Assembly: GCF_018614655.1 (NCBI RefSeq) | Contig: NZ_JAGGOG010000016.1 | Coordinates: forward strand, 186,001-250,000 | Source: Pseudomonas fluorescens | GTDB taxonomy: Bacteria > Pseudomonadota > Gammaproteobacteria > Pseudomonadales > Pseudomonadaceae | Direction: 5' to 3' | DNA length: 64,000 bases | Part shown: positions 34,046 to 41,543 of the stretch, one piece after another | Numbering within the stretch: the first letter of the stretch is position 1 | Layout: every line of letters starts with the position of its first letter | Program-made: the position numbers and the translations under genes | The notes under the pieces: model-generated | Databases searched by the model: none | What the model was told of the DNA's origin: nothing | Seen by the model: the letters and a program-made list of their open reading frames with translations, nothing else

Positions 34046-34091
34046 GTTTTTATCCTTCTATCAGTAATCCCAACATTGTCAGAGTTTTACA

Positions 34092-34120
34092 TTGAGCCCG
34101 CCGGGGTGTCTGAGTATAAT
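34092..34120 (+). promoter_or_regulatory. guaB promoter
   Basis: TTGAGC (34092-34097), 17-nt spacer, TATAAT (34115-34120), giving a start near 34127 and a leader of about 30 nt before guaB. Strong sigma70 match. Confidence 0.8.
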
Positions 34121-34156
34121 GGCGCGCTTCCATTTTCCCGCTCGGGAGCCCCCGCG

Positions 34157-35626
34157 ATGCTGCGTATCAGCCAAGAAGCTCTGACATTCGACGACATTCT
34201 CCTAGTGCCCGGTTATTCCGAGGTGCTTCCTAACGAAGTCAGTCTCAAGACCCGCCTAACCCGTGGCATCGAGCTGAATATTCCTCTGGTTTCCGCTGCC
34301 ATGGACACCGTCACCGAAGCCCGTTTGGCAATCGCCATGGCTCAGGAAGGCGGCATCGGCATCATCCACAAGAACATGACCATCGAGCAGCAAGCTGCCG
34401 AAGTGCGCAAGGTCAAGCGTTACGAAGCTGGGGTGGTGAAAGATCCGATCACCATCGAAGCCGACGCCACCGTGCGTGACCTGTTCGACCTGACCCGCCT
34501 GCACAATATCTCCGGTGTTCCGGTGCTGCACGATGGCGACCTGGTCGGCATCGTCACTTCCCGTGACGTGCGTTTCGAAAATCGCCTTGAGGTCACCGTC
34601 CGCGAAGTGATGACGCCTAAAGAGCGTCTGGTCACGGTCAAGGAAGGCGCCGACAAGAACGACGTTCGCGAATTGCTGCACAAACACCGCATCGAACGCG
34701 TACTGATCGTCGACGACAAATTCGCCCTCAAAGGCATGATGACCGTCAACGACATCGAAAAAGCCAAGGCTTACCCGCTGGCCAGCAAGGACGACCAAGG
34801 TCGTCTGCGTGTAGGTGCTGCGGTCGGTACCGGTAAAGACACCGGTGACCGCGTCTCGGCCCTGGTCGCTGCTGGTGTTGACGTGGTGGTGGTCGACACT
34901 GCCCATGGTCACTCCAAAGGTGTGATCGACCGCGTTCGCTGGGTTAAACAGAATTTCCCTGATGTGCAAGTGATCGGCGGCAACATTGCTACCGGCGCTG
35001 CTGCCAAGGCCCTGGCCGAAGCGGGCGCGGATGCAGTCAAGGTCGGTATCGGCCCTGGCTCGATCTGCACCACCCGTATCGTTGCCGGTGTAGGCGTGCC
35101 GCAAATCAGCGCCATCGCCAACGTCGCCGCTGCCCTTGAAGGCACTGGCGTACCGTTGATCGCCGACGGCGGTATCCGTTTCTCCGGTGACCTGTCCAAG
35201 GCCATCGTGGCCGGTGCTTCCTGCGTGATGATGGGCTCGATGTTCGCCGGTACTGAAGAAGCGCCGGGCGAGATCGAATTGTTCCAGGGCCGTTCCTACA
35301 AGGCATACCGTGGCATGGGTTCGCTGGGCGCCATGTCCCAGGCTCAAGGTTCTTCCGACCGCTACTTCCAGGACTCCTCGGCAGGCGCCGAGAAACTGGT
35401 ACCGGAAGGTATCGAAGGGCGTGTTCCGTACAAGGGCACCCTGAGCGCCATCATCCACCAACTGATGGGCGGCCTGCGTTCCTCGATGGGCTACACCGGC
35501 AGCGCCGACATCGAAGAAATGCGCACCAAGCCTGAGTTCGTGCGGATCACCGGTGCTGGCATGGCCGAATCCCACGTTCACGACGTACAGATCACCAAAG
35601 AAGCGCCGAACTACCGCGTAGGTTGA
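34157..35626 (+). CDS. guaB: IMP dehydrogenase
   Basis: NAD-dependent oxidation of IMP to XMP, the rate-limiting step of GMP synthesis. From ATG 34157 (MLRISQEALTFDDILLVPGY) the product is 489 residues, normal. Two CBS domains interrupt the barrel at about 90-205 (SGVPVLHDGDLVGIVTSRD, RVLIVDDKFALKGMMTVND). The catalytic Cys loop is GPGSICTTRIVAGVGVPQ. A TTG-initiated extension would start upstream of the predicted promoter -35 and is rejected. guaA follows after 82 nt. Confidence 0.97.
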   Translation: MLRISQEALTFDDILLVPGYSEVLPNEVSLKTRLTRGIELNIPLVSAAMDTVTEARLAIAMAQEGGIGIIHKNMTIEQQAAEVRKVKRYEAGVVKDPITIEADATVRDLFDLTRLHNISGVPVLHDGDLVGIVTSRDVRFENRLEVTVREVMTPKERLVTVKEGADKNDVRELLHKHRIERVLIVDDKFALKGMMTVNDIEKAKAYPLASKDDQGRLRVGAAVGTGKDTGDRVSALVAAGVDVVVVDTAHGHSKGVIDRVRWVKQNFPDVQVIGGNIATGAAAKALAEAGADAVKVGIGPGSICTTRIVAGVGVPQISAIANVAAALEGTGVPLIADGGIRFSGDLSKAIVAGASCVMMGSMFAGTEEAPGEIELFQGRSYKAYRGMGSLGAMSQAQGSSDRYFQDSSAGAEKLVPEGIEGRVPYKGTLSAIIHQLMGGLRSSMGYTGSADIEEMRTKPEFVRITGAGMAESHVHDVQITKEAPNYRVG

Positions 35627-35651
35627 TGCTTCAAGCAAATAGTTAAGTAAC

Positions 35652-35682
35652 CGGGGCTGTCTTATTCAGCCCCGAGTTGTTT
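35652..35682 (+). terminator. Hairpin between guaB and guaA
   Basis: CGGGGCTG pairs with CAGCCCCG around a 7-nt loop, followed by AGTTGTTTCT. The T-rich tail is interrupted, so partial termination is more likely than a full stop, which would set guaA lower than guaB. Confidence 0.5.
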
Positions 35683-35708
35683 CTGATTCATTAGACGAGA
35701 CTGATCTC

Positions 35709-37286
35709 ATGGCCCTCGACATTCACGCCCACCGCATCCTGATCCTCGACTTCGGTTCCCAGTACACCCAACTGATCGCCCGCCGCGTGCGTGAAATCGG
35801 CGTGTACTGCGAACTGCATCCGTTCGACATGGATGACGAAGCGATTCGCGAATTCGCTCCAAAAGGCGTCATCCTCGCCGGTGGCCCCGAGTCGGTGCAC
35901 GAAGCCAACAGCCCTCGCTGCCCGCAAGCCGTGTTTGACCTGGGCGTGCCGGTCTTCGGTATCTGCTACGGCATGCAGACCATGGCCGAGCAACTGGGCG
36001 GCAAGGTCGAAGGTTCCGAGCTGCGTGAATTCGGTTATGCCCGTGTCGACGTCGTCGGCAAGAGCCGCCTGCTGGACGGTATCGAAGACCACATCGACGC
36101 CGATGGCCTGTTCGGCCTCGACGTGTGGATGAGCCACGGTGACAAGGTCACCAAGATGCCGGAAGACTTCCACATCCTGGCCAGCACCCCGAGCTGCCCG
36201 ATCGCCGGCATGTTCAACGACGAGCGCGGCTACTACGGCGTGCAGTTCCACCCGGAAGTGACCCACACCAAGCAAGGTGGCCGCATCCTGTCGCGCTTCA
36301 TCCTCGACATCTGCCAGTGCGAAGCGCTGTGGACCCCGTCGAAGATTGCTGAAGACGCCATCGCCAACATCCGTGCCCAGGTCGGCACCGACAACGTCCT
36401 GCTGGGCCTGTCCGGCGGCGTTGACTCTTCGGTGGTTGCCGCGCTGCTGCACAAAGCGATTGGCGACCAACTGACCTGCGTCTTCGTCGACAACGGCCTG
36501 CTGCGTCTGCACGAAGGCGAGCAAGTGATGGCTATGTTCGCCGAGAACATGGGCGTCAAGGTGATCCGCGCCAATGCTGAAGATCAGTTCCTGAACAACC
36601 TGGCCGGCGAGTCCGACCCGGAGAAGAAGCGCAAGATCATCGGCCGCACCTTCATCGACGTATTTGATGCCCAGTCCAACAAACTGGACAACATCAAGTA
36701 CCTCGCCCAGGGCACCATTTACCCGGACGTGATCGAGTCGGCTGGCGCCAAGAGCGGCAAGGCCCACGTGATCAAGTCCCACCACAACGTGGGTGGCCTG
36801 CCTGAGGAAATGAACCTCAAGCTGGTCGAGCCACTGCGCGAACTGTTCAAGGACGAAGTCCGTCGTCTGGGCCTGGAACTGGGCCTGCCGTACGACATGG
36901 TCTACCGCCACCCGTTCCCGGGCCCGGGCCTGGGCGTGCGGATCCTCGGTGAAGTGAAGAAGGAATACGCCGACCTGCTGCGTCGCGCCGACCACATCTT
37001 CATCGAAGAACTGCGCAAGGCCGACTGGTACCACAAGGTCAGCCAGGCCTTCGTGGTGTTCCAGCCGGTGAAATCGGTGGGTGTCGTAGGCGATGGCCGT
37101 CGCTACGCCTGGGTCGTGGCCCTGCGTGCGGTGGAAACCATCGACTTCATGACCGCCCGTTGGGCACACCTGCCGTACGAACTGCTGGAAACCGTCAGCG
37201 GCCGTATCATCAATGAAATCGAAGGCATCTCCCGCGTTACTTATGACGTGTCGAGCAAGCCGCCGGCGACCATTGAGTGGGAATGA
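35709..37286 (+). CDS. guaA: GMP synthase (glutamine-hydrolysing)
   Basis: Converts XMP to GMP using ATP and glutamine. Product of 525 residues. Class I amidotransferase domain: Cys in GICYGMQTM, His/Glu in FHPEVTHT. ATP-pyrophosphatase P-loop: GLSGGVDSSVVAALLH. C-terminal dimerisation domain ends VSSKPPATIEWE, as in all GuaA. Follows guaB as the normal gua operon; a terminator lies 32 nt downstream. Confidence 0.98.
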   Translation: MALDIHAHRILILDFGSQYTQLIARRVREIGVYCELHPFDMDDEAIREFAPKGVILAGGPESVHEANSPRCPQAVFDLGVPVFGICYGMQTMAEQLGGKVEGSELREFGYARVDVVGKSRLLDGIEDHIDADGLFGLDVWMSHGDKVTKMPEDFHILASTPSCPIAGMFNDERGYYGVQFHPEVTHTKQGGRILSRFILDICQCEALWTPSKIAEDAIANIRAQVGTDNVLLGLSGGVDSSVVAALLHKAIGDQLTCVFVDNGLLRLHEGEQVMAMFAENMGVKVIRANAEDQFLNNLAGESDPEKKRKIIGRTFIDVFDAQSNKLDNIKYLAQGTIYPDVIESAGAKSGKAHVIKSHHNVGGLPEEMNLKLVEPLRELFKDEVRRLGLELGLPYDMVYRHPFPGPGLGVRILGEVKKEYADLLRRADHIFIEELRKADWYHKVSQAFVVFQPVKSVGVVGDGRRYAWVVALRAVETIDFMTARWAHLPYELLETVSGRIINEIEGISRVTYDVSSKPPATIEWE

Positions 37287-37316
37287 TCCTGCAGTAGCAG
37301 ATGAACGCTGAATAAC

Positions 37317-37342
37317 AAAACCCCGGCCTTGGCCGGGGTTTT
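37317..37342 (+). terminator. Terminator of guaBA
   Basis: AAACCCCGGCC-TT-GGCCGGGGTTTT, an 8-bp GC stem extended by A-T pairs with a T-run. Confidence 0.92.
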
Positions 37343-37404
37343 GTGTTTCTGGGGTGTGGATGTTTAAGCGAGAGTCGCACTGGGTCGTTTACTCGAATAA
37401 AGGA

Positions 37405-37469
37405 CTATTCAGGATAGATTGCATCGTATATGGTTCATTTATGTGATTTTATCTATTTTGCATTGTATA
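37405..37469 (+). promoter_or_regulatory. Repeated motifs upstream of hipBA, candidate operators
   Basis: TTGCATCGTATA (37419-37430) and TTGCATTGTATA (37458-37469) are 11/12 identical direct repeats, 39 bp apart. CTATTC-A-GGATAG (37405-37417) is a near-perfect palindrome overlapping the first. The stretch 37380-37480 is much more AT-rich than its surroundings. Autoregulation by the HTH antitoxin is the natural guess. Confidence 0.5.
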
Positions 37470-37481
37470 GGATGTATGTTG

Positions 37482-37727
37482 ATGGGCGATTTAGGAATCC
37501 TGATCAAGAGTCTCCGCAAAGCCGCTGGTCTTTCACAAAGCCAGCTCGCGCAACGGCACGGCATGAGTCGCGCAACCATTTCGGGGATTGAGAACAACAC
37601 CGTCCCTGAAATAGGGATTCGCAAGGTAGCTGCGATCCTTGAGGGCTTGGGATACGAATTGACCGCCATCCCTATGCGTCGGCGCAAGACCCTCGATGAA
37701 CTGAAATCAGGAAACGTCCATGACTAG
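37482..37727 (+). CDS. hipB: HipB-like HTH antitoxin
   Basis: Small DNA-binding protein of the Xre/HipB family. From ATG 37482, with AGGA 9 nt upstream, it has 81 residues. Helix-turn-helix at about 15-60 (AAGLSQSQLAQRHGMSRATISGIE). The C-terminus RRRKTLDELKSGNVHD is flexible. Two in-frame starts further upstream (ATG 37476, TTG 37419) would place translation inside the AT-rich regulatory region. It overlaps hipA by 8 nt (ATGACTAG), a coupling typical of antitoxin-toxin pairs. Confidence 0.85.
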   Translation: MGDLGILIKSLRKAAGLSQSQLAQRHGMSRATISGIENNTVPEIGIRKVAAILEGLGYELTAIPMRRRKTLDELKSGNVHD

Positions 37728-38952
37728 TCAACGTGACCGGCTGTATATCGGCGCGGGCGGCGTGCCTGCCGGAACGCTCGGGCGACGTGCAGAAAATCGG
37801 CATGATTCGGTCTTCTCCTATAACGAAGGAGTCGCCGACGAGAACGCCGTTTCCTTGACCATGCCGGTGCGACTGGAAAGCTACAACTGGGAGTATGGGA
37901 TTCACCCATTGTTCGAGATGCACATCCCCGAGGGGCATCTCAAGAACGAGCTTGTGAGACGTTTCAGCAAGTCAGTGCGCGGCTTTGACGATTTCGCTTT
38001 GCTGGGCATTGTGGGGCCGCATCAACTGGGTCGTATCAGCGTTGCCCATGAAGCCGATGGCGGGTCGTTGCCTCAGGTCAAGCTTGCCGAGCTGTTGGCC
38101 TATGACGGGGCGCAAGACCTGTTCACTGACCTTCTGAACACCTACGCGGCCTACTCGGGAGTATCGGGTGTTCAACCGAAGGTGCTGGTGCGCGACGTTG
38201 ACGATGGGGCTCCCGATATTGAGCGTCTCACCCATCGAGGCGCCACGCACCTGGTGAAGGCGTTCAACGAGTCAGAATTTCCGCAACTGGCGGCCAATGA
38301 GTTTTTCTGCATGCGGGCCGCATTGTATTGCGGTCTTGAGGTGCCTGAATCTCAGCTCAGCCAGCAGGGTAAGCTTCTGGTGGTGAAGCGTTTCGACATC
38401 GGTGAAAGCGCCTACCTCGGGTTTGAGGACATGTGCGTTCTATCGGGTTGGGGAACCGCGAAGAAATACGACGGCAGTTACCAGGGATGCGCGAAGCTGA
38501 TCCGGTCTTTTGTCACGCCAAGTCGTATAACCAGGACGCTGGAGGACTTCTTCATGATGGTGGCGCTCTCTGCCGGTATCCAGAATGGTGACGGACACCT
38601 GAAAAACTTCGGCCTGCTTTATGAAAACTGTGCCGAGGATGCTGACGTATGGCTCGCCCCGGCTTACGATCTGGTGACCACCACCGTGTACAACGGCAAC
38701 GACATCATGGGACTGTTGCTCGGTGGCTCGAAAGCCTGGCCAAAGCGCAAGATGCTGGTTCAGTTCGGGCGTAGTTCCTGTGGTTTGACAGAGGCTCGCT
38801 GCAACGAATTGCTAGCTAGAGTGCACCAAGGCATGAGTCGCGCGATGGAGGAGCTTTCCGAGTATCGAAGTACCCATCCAGCGTTCGACGCGGTGGGGGA
38901 AAAGATGATCGCTGCCTGGACGACAGGACTAGTGAGAAGTATTGCTGCGTAG
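37720..38952 (+). CDS. hipA: HipA-like serine/threonine kinase toxin
   Basis: Toxin kinase of the HipA family; E. coli HipA phosphorylates glutamyl-tRNA synthetase, but the target here is not known. The 410-residue product has an N-subdomain with LFEMHIPEGHLKNELVRRF, the ATP loop YSGVSGVQPKVLV (146-157), the lysine K180 in THLVKAF, the catalytic loop NGDGHLKNFGLLY with D291 and N296, and metal-binding D317 in APAYDLVTT. All kinase residues look intact. AGGAAA lies 5 nt before ATG 37720. It is flanked by terminators, inserted between guaA and the tre locus. Confidence 0.9.
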   Translation: MTSQRDRLYIGAGGVPAGTLGRRAENRHDSVFSYNEGVADENAVSLTMPVRLESYNWEYGIHPLFEMHIPEGHLKNELVRRFSKSVRGFDDFALLGIVGPHQLGRISVAHEADGGSLPQVKLAELLAYDGAQDLFTDLLNTYAAYSGVSGVQPKVLVRDVDDGAPDIERLTHRGATHLVKAFNESEFPQLAANEFFCMRAALYCGLEVPESQLSQQGKLLVVKRFDIGESAYLGFEDMCVLSGWGTAKKYDGSYQGCAKLIRSFVTPSRITRTLEDFFMMVALSAGIQNGDGHLKNFGLLYENCAEDADVWLAPAYDLVTTTVYNGNDIMGLLLGGSKAWPKRKMLVQFGRSSCGLTEARCNELLARVHQGMSRAMEELSEYRSTHPAFDAVGEKMIAAWTTGLVRSIAA

Positions 38953-38958
38953 TAAGGA

Positions 38959-38984
38959 ACCCGGCTTTTTTTGCCGGGCTTTGG
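38959..38984. terminator. Hairpin between convergent hipA and treR
   Basis: CCCGGC and GCCGGG flank a loop of seven T. The tails are short (CTTTGGG on the plus strand), so it is a modest terminator that could serve both genes. Confidence 0.5.
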
Positions 38985-39009
38985 GTGATTCGCCAGGCGC
39001 TTTCTTTGC

Positions 39010-39714
39010 TCAGCGCCGCGCAATATCCGAAAAGTAAAACTTGTCCAACGTATGTCGCGACTCGGTGTATTCGAACTGCCGCCCATCCTGCAAAAACGTC
39101 TGGTTACTCACCACAATCACATGGCTCTGGCCATCCAGGTCCAGGTGCAACTGATCATCCTTGCCGCGCGGTAGTGCTTCGATGGTGCGTTGGGCGTAGC
39201 TGATCTGTAGCTGCAGTGTCTGCTCGATAAACGCGTAGATCGACTGTTCGGCAATCTCCCGATCAAGCCCCGGAATCAGGTCAGCGACGAAGTGGTTGAT
39301 GTCGAGGATCACCCGCTTGCCACCGATGCGCCGTACTCGCTTGATCCGGGTGATCAGGCTGCCGGCTTCGGCCTCGATATGTTCCAGCAGTGCGCCTTCC
39401 AGCGGGAACTGAGAGAACTCGACGACGTCGGTGCGCACGTCATCCCCAAGGTCGGCATGGGTTTCGCGGAAGCTGACAATCCCGCCCAACTGGAACTCGA
39501 TGGGGTTGGGCGACAGTACAAACGTGCCCTTGCCATGAATCTTTTGCGCGAATCCGCGTTCCTGCAACTGCTCGATAGCCCGGCGCACGGTGCCGCGGCT
39601 GGCCTGATAGGCGTCCATCAGTTCGGTTTCGGAGGGCAGGCGAGTGCCGCGTTGCAGGCGTTCAGTGGTGATGCTGGCAAGCAGATCGGTATAGATCTGG
39701 TTGTATTTGCTCAT
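39010..39714 (-). CDS. treR: Trehalose operon repressor TreR (GntR/HutC type)
   Basis: Transcription repressor expected to sense trehalose-6-phosphate. Product of 234 residues. GntR winged helix at 1-70 (YNQIYTDLLASITTERLQRG, LPSETELMDAYQASRGTVRRA, GKGTFVLS). UTRA effector domain at about 90-230. Divergent from treP; two matching operators lie 222-263 bp upstream of its start, beside treP. Confidence 0.93.
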   Translation of the reverse strand: MSKYNQIYTDLLASITTERLQRGTRLPSETELMDAYQASRGTVRRAIEQLQERGFAQKIHGKGTFVLSPNPIEFQLGGIVSFRETHADLGDDVRTDVVEFSQFPLEGALLEHIEAEAGSLITRIKRVRRIGGKRVILDINHFVADLIPGLDREIAEQSIYAFIEQTLQLQISYAQRTIEALPRGKDDQLHLDLDGQSHVIVVSNQTFLQDGRQFEYTESRHTLDKFYFSDIARR

Positions 39715-39808
39715 GGGGGAGGGCTCTGTGCCGCGTTTGTATTCAAGGCAGGAACCTTAGAGCCAGAGGTGGGGTTTGTCCATTGAACCATTGGAAAACT
39801 GTGGCCTG

Positions 39809-39908
39809 TGTAGGAGTGAGCTTGCTCGCGAAGATCGTTAACGATAACGCGAAGAGCCTGATACCCCGCAGCGCTCTCAGTTTCTTCGCGAGCAAGCTCG
39901 CTCCTGCA
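39809..39908. repeat. REPIN-like pair 4
   Basis: TGTAGGAGTGAGCTTGCTCG at the left and CGAGCAAGCTCGCTCCTGCA at the right. The interior shares AACGATAACGCGA with pair 3. It fills much of the 317-nt treR-treP gap, the rest of which holds the TreR operators. Confidence 0.87.
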
Positions 39909-39935
39909 GAAAACCGAAAACCATTATTTTTTTAA

Positions 39936-39977
39936 ACTCGTACAGACGAGTTGTTGCTTTAACTCGTCTGTACGAGT
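39936..39977. promoter_or_regulatory. Twin TreR operators
   Basis: ACTCGTACAGACGAGT (39936-39951) and ACTCGTCTGTACGAGT (39962-39977) are exact reverse complements of each other, and each is itself a palindrome with 6-bp arms. Centres are 26 bp apart. They lie 55 nt upstream of the treP start, right for repression. Confidence 0.8.
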
Positions 39978-40031
39978 ACTTTTGCCCTCGGCGTGCTGCC
40001 AATAACAAGAATCTAAAGTGGAAGAACAAGC

Positions 40032-41474
40032 ATGAGCCACGACTATCCGACTATTGCCCGCGAGATTCTCCAGAGCCTGGGGGGCAGCGACAACCTTGAG
40101 CAAGCGGCCCACTGCGTGACCCGCCTGCGTCTGGCCCTCAAAGACCCAAGCCTGGTCAAGAACGGGGAGCTGAACCAGATTGATCTGGTCAAGGGCTCTT
40201 TTTTTACCGGCGGCTTGTTCCAGATCGTGATCGGCCCCGGCGAAGTGGAGAAGGTCTACGCCGCCTTGCGTGAACAGACCGGCCTTGCCGCCTCGACCAT
40301 CGCCGACGTGAAGCAGAAGGGCGTCGAAAAAACCAACCCGATGCAGCGCCTGGTACGGGTGTTCTCCGATGTGTTCATGCCCATCCTGCCGGCGCTGATC
40401 ATTGCCGGCCTGTTGATGGGCGTGAACAACCTGATGGGCGCCAAGGGCATGTTCATTGCGGACAAGACCTTGCTTGAGGCTTATCCGAACCTGGATGGCC
40501 TGTGGAGCCTGATCAACCTGATGGCCAACACCTCGTTCGTGTTCCTGCCGGCGCTGGTGGGCTGGTCGGCGGCCAAGCGGTTTGGCGGCAGTGAAATCCT
40601 CGGCATCGTCCTTGGCCTGATGCTGGTACACCCGGACCTGCTCAATGCCTGGAACTACGGCAAGGCGGTGGCCGGGCTCGACGGCCAGAGCCTGCCGTAC
40701 TTCGATATTTTCGGTTGGTTCAAGATCGAGAAGGTCGGTTATCAGGGGCAAATTCTGCCGATCCTGATGGCGGCCTACGTCATGAGCGTGATTGAGAAAT
40801 GGCTGCGGGCGCGAGTACCGAACGCCATTCAATTGTTGGTGGTGCCGATTACCACCATTGTCGTCACTGGCGTGCTGGCGCTGGCGATCATTGGCCCGGT
40901 GACCCGTCACCTGGGCATCCTGATCACCGAAGGTGTAGTCACTCTGTTTGACCTGGCGCCGATGGTCGGCGGAGCGATCTTTGGCCTGTTGTATGCGCCG
41001 TTGGTGATCACCGGCATGCACCACATGTTCCTCGCCGTGGACCTGCAGCTTATTTCAACTCAGGGCGGCACGTTTATCTGGCCGATGATCGTCATGTCCA
41101 ACCTGGCCCAGGGCAGCGCAGCGCTTGGTGTGTTCTACATGAGCCGCAATGCGCGGGATAAAAGCATGGCTTCGACCTCGGCGATTTCCGCTTATTTCGG
41201 GATCACCGAGCCGGCGATGTTTGGGGTCAACCTGCGCTTCAAGTTTCCGTTCTATGCGGCCCTCACCGGGTCGGCGCTGGGCAGCATTTTCCTCTCGCTG
41301 AACAAGGTCCAGGCCTCGGCCATCGGGGTCGGTGGCTTGCCCGGTTTTATCTCGATCATTCCGCAATACATCCCGAGTTTTGTCATCGGCATGGTCATCG
41401 CAATGGTGGTGCCGTTTGTTCTGACTTGCGGGTTGAGCATGAAGATTGTTCGGCCTGGTTATCGGGTCGCCTGA
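40032..41474 (+). CDS. treP: PTS trehalose-specific EIIBC component
   Basis: Inner-membrane permease that imports trehalose as trehalose-6-phosphate. Product of 480 residues. EIIB domain 1-85 with phospho-acceptor Cys28 (AAHCVTRLRLALKD). EIIC domain from about 105 with around ten helices and the GITEPAMFGVNLRF sugar-binding motif near residue 400. It has no EIIA domain; the phosphate must come from the EIIA-HPr-EI fusion at 44772. Start ATG 40032. Confidence 0.96.
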   Translation: MSHDYPTIAREILQSLGGSDNLEQAAHCVTRLRLALKDPSLVKNGELNQIDLVKGSFFTGGLFQIVIGPGEVEKVYAALREQTGLAASTIADVKQKGVEKTNPMQRLVRVFSDVFMPILPALIIAGLLMGVNNLMGAKGMFIADKTLLEAYPNLDGLWSLINLMANTSFVFLPALVGWSAAKRFGGSEILGIVLGLMLVHPDLLNAWNYGKAVAGLDGQSLPYFDIFGWFKIEKVGYQGQILPILMAAYVMSVIEKWLRARVPNAIQLLVVPITTIVVTGVLALAIIGPVTRHLGILITEGVVTLFDLAPMVGGAIFGLLYAPLVITGMHHMFLAVDLQLISTQGGTFIWPMIVMSNLAQGSAALGVFYMSRNARDKSMASTSAISAYFGITEPAMFGVNLRFKFPFYAALTGSALGSIFLSLNKVQASAIGVGGLPGFISIIPQYIPSFVIGMVIAMVVPFVLTCGLSMKIVRPGYRVA

Positions 41475-41480
41475 TCTACC

Positions 41481-41504
41481 GCTTTCGACTTGCTCGCGAA
41501 GGGG
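41481..41504. repeat. Single REP half-element, copy B
   Basis: Exact 24-nt copy of the element at 27105-27128, in the same orientation, between treP and treC. Confidence 0.7.
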
Positions 41505-41543
41505 TCTCAAGACCAGCACAAAACTCAATTGAAGGAGTCCACC

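Noticed and set aside
34076..34156. Upstream TTG start for guaB
   Set aside because: It would start before the predicted sigma70 promoter (34092-34120) and add residues absent from IMP dehydrogenases.
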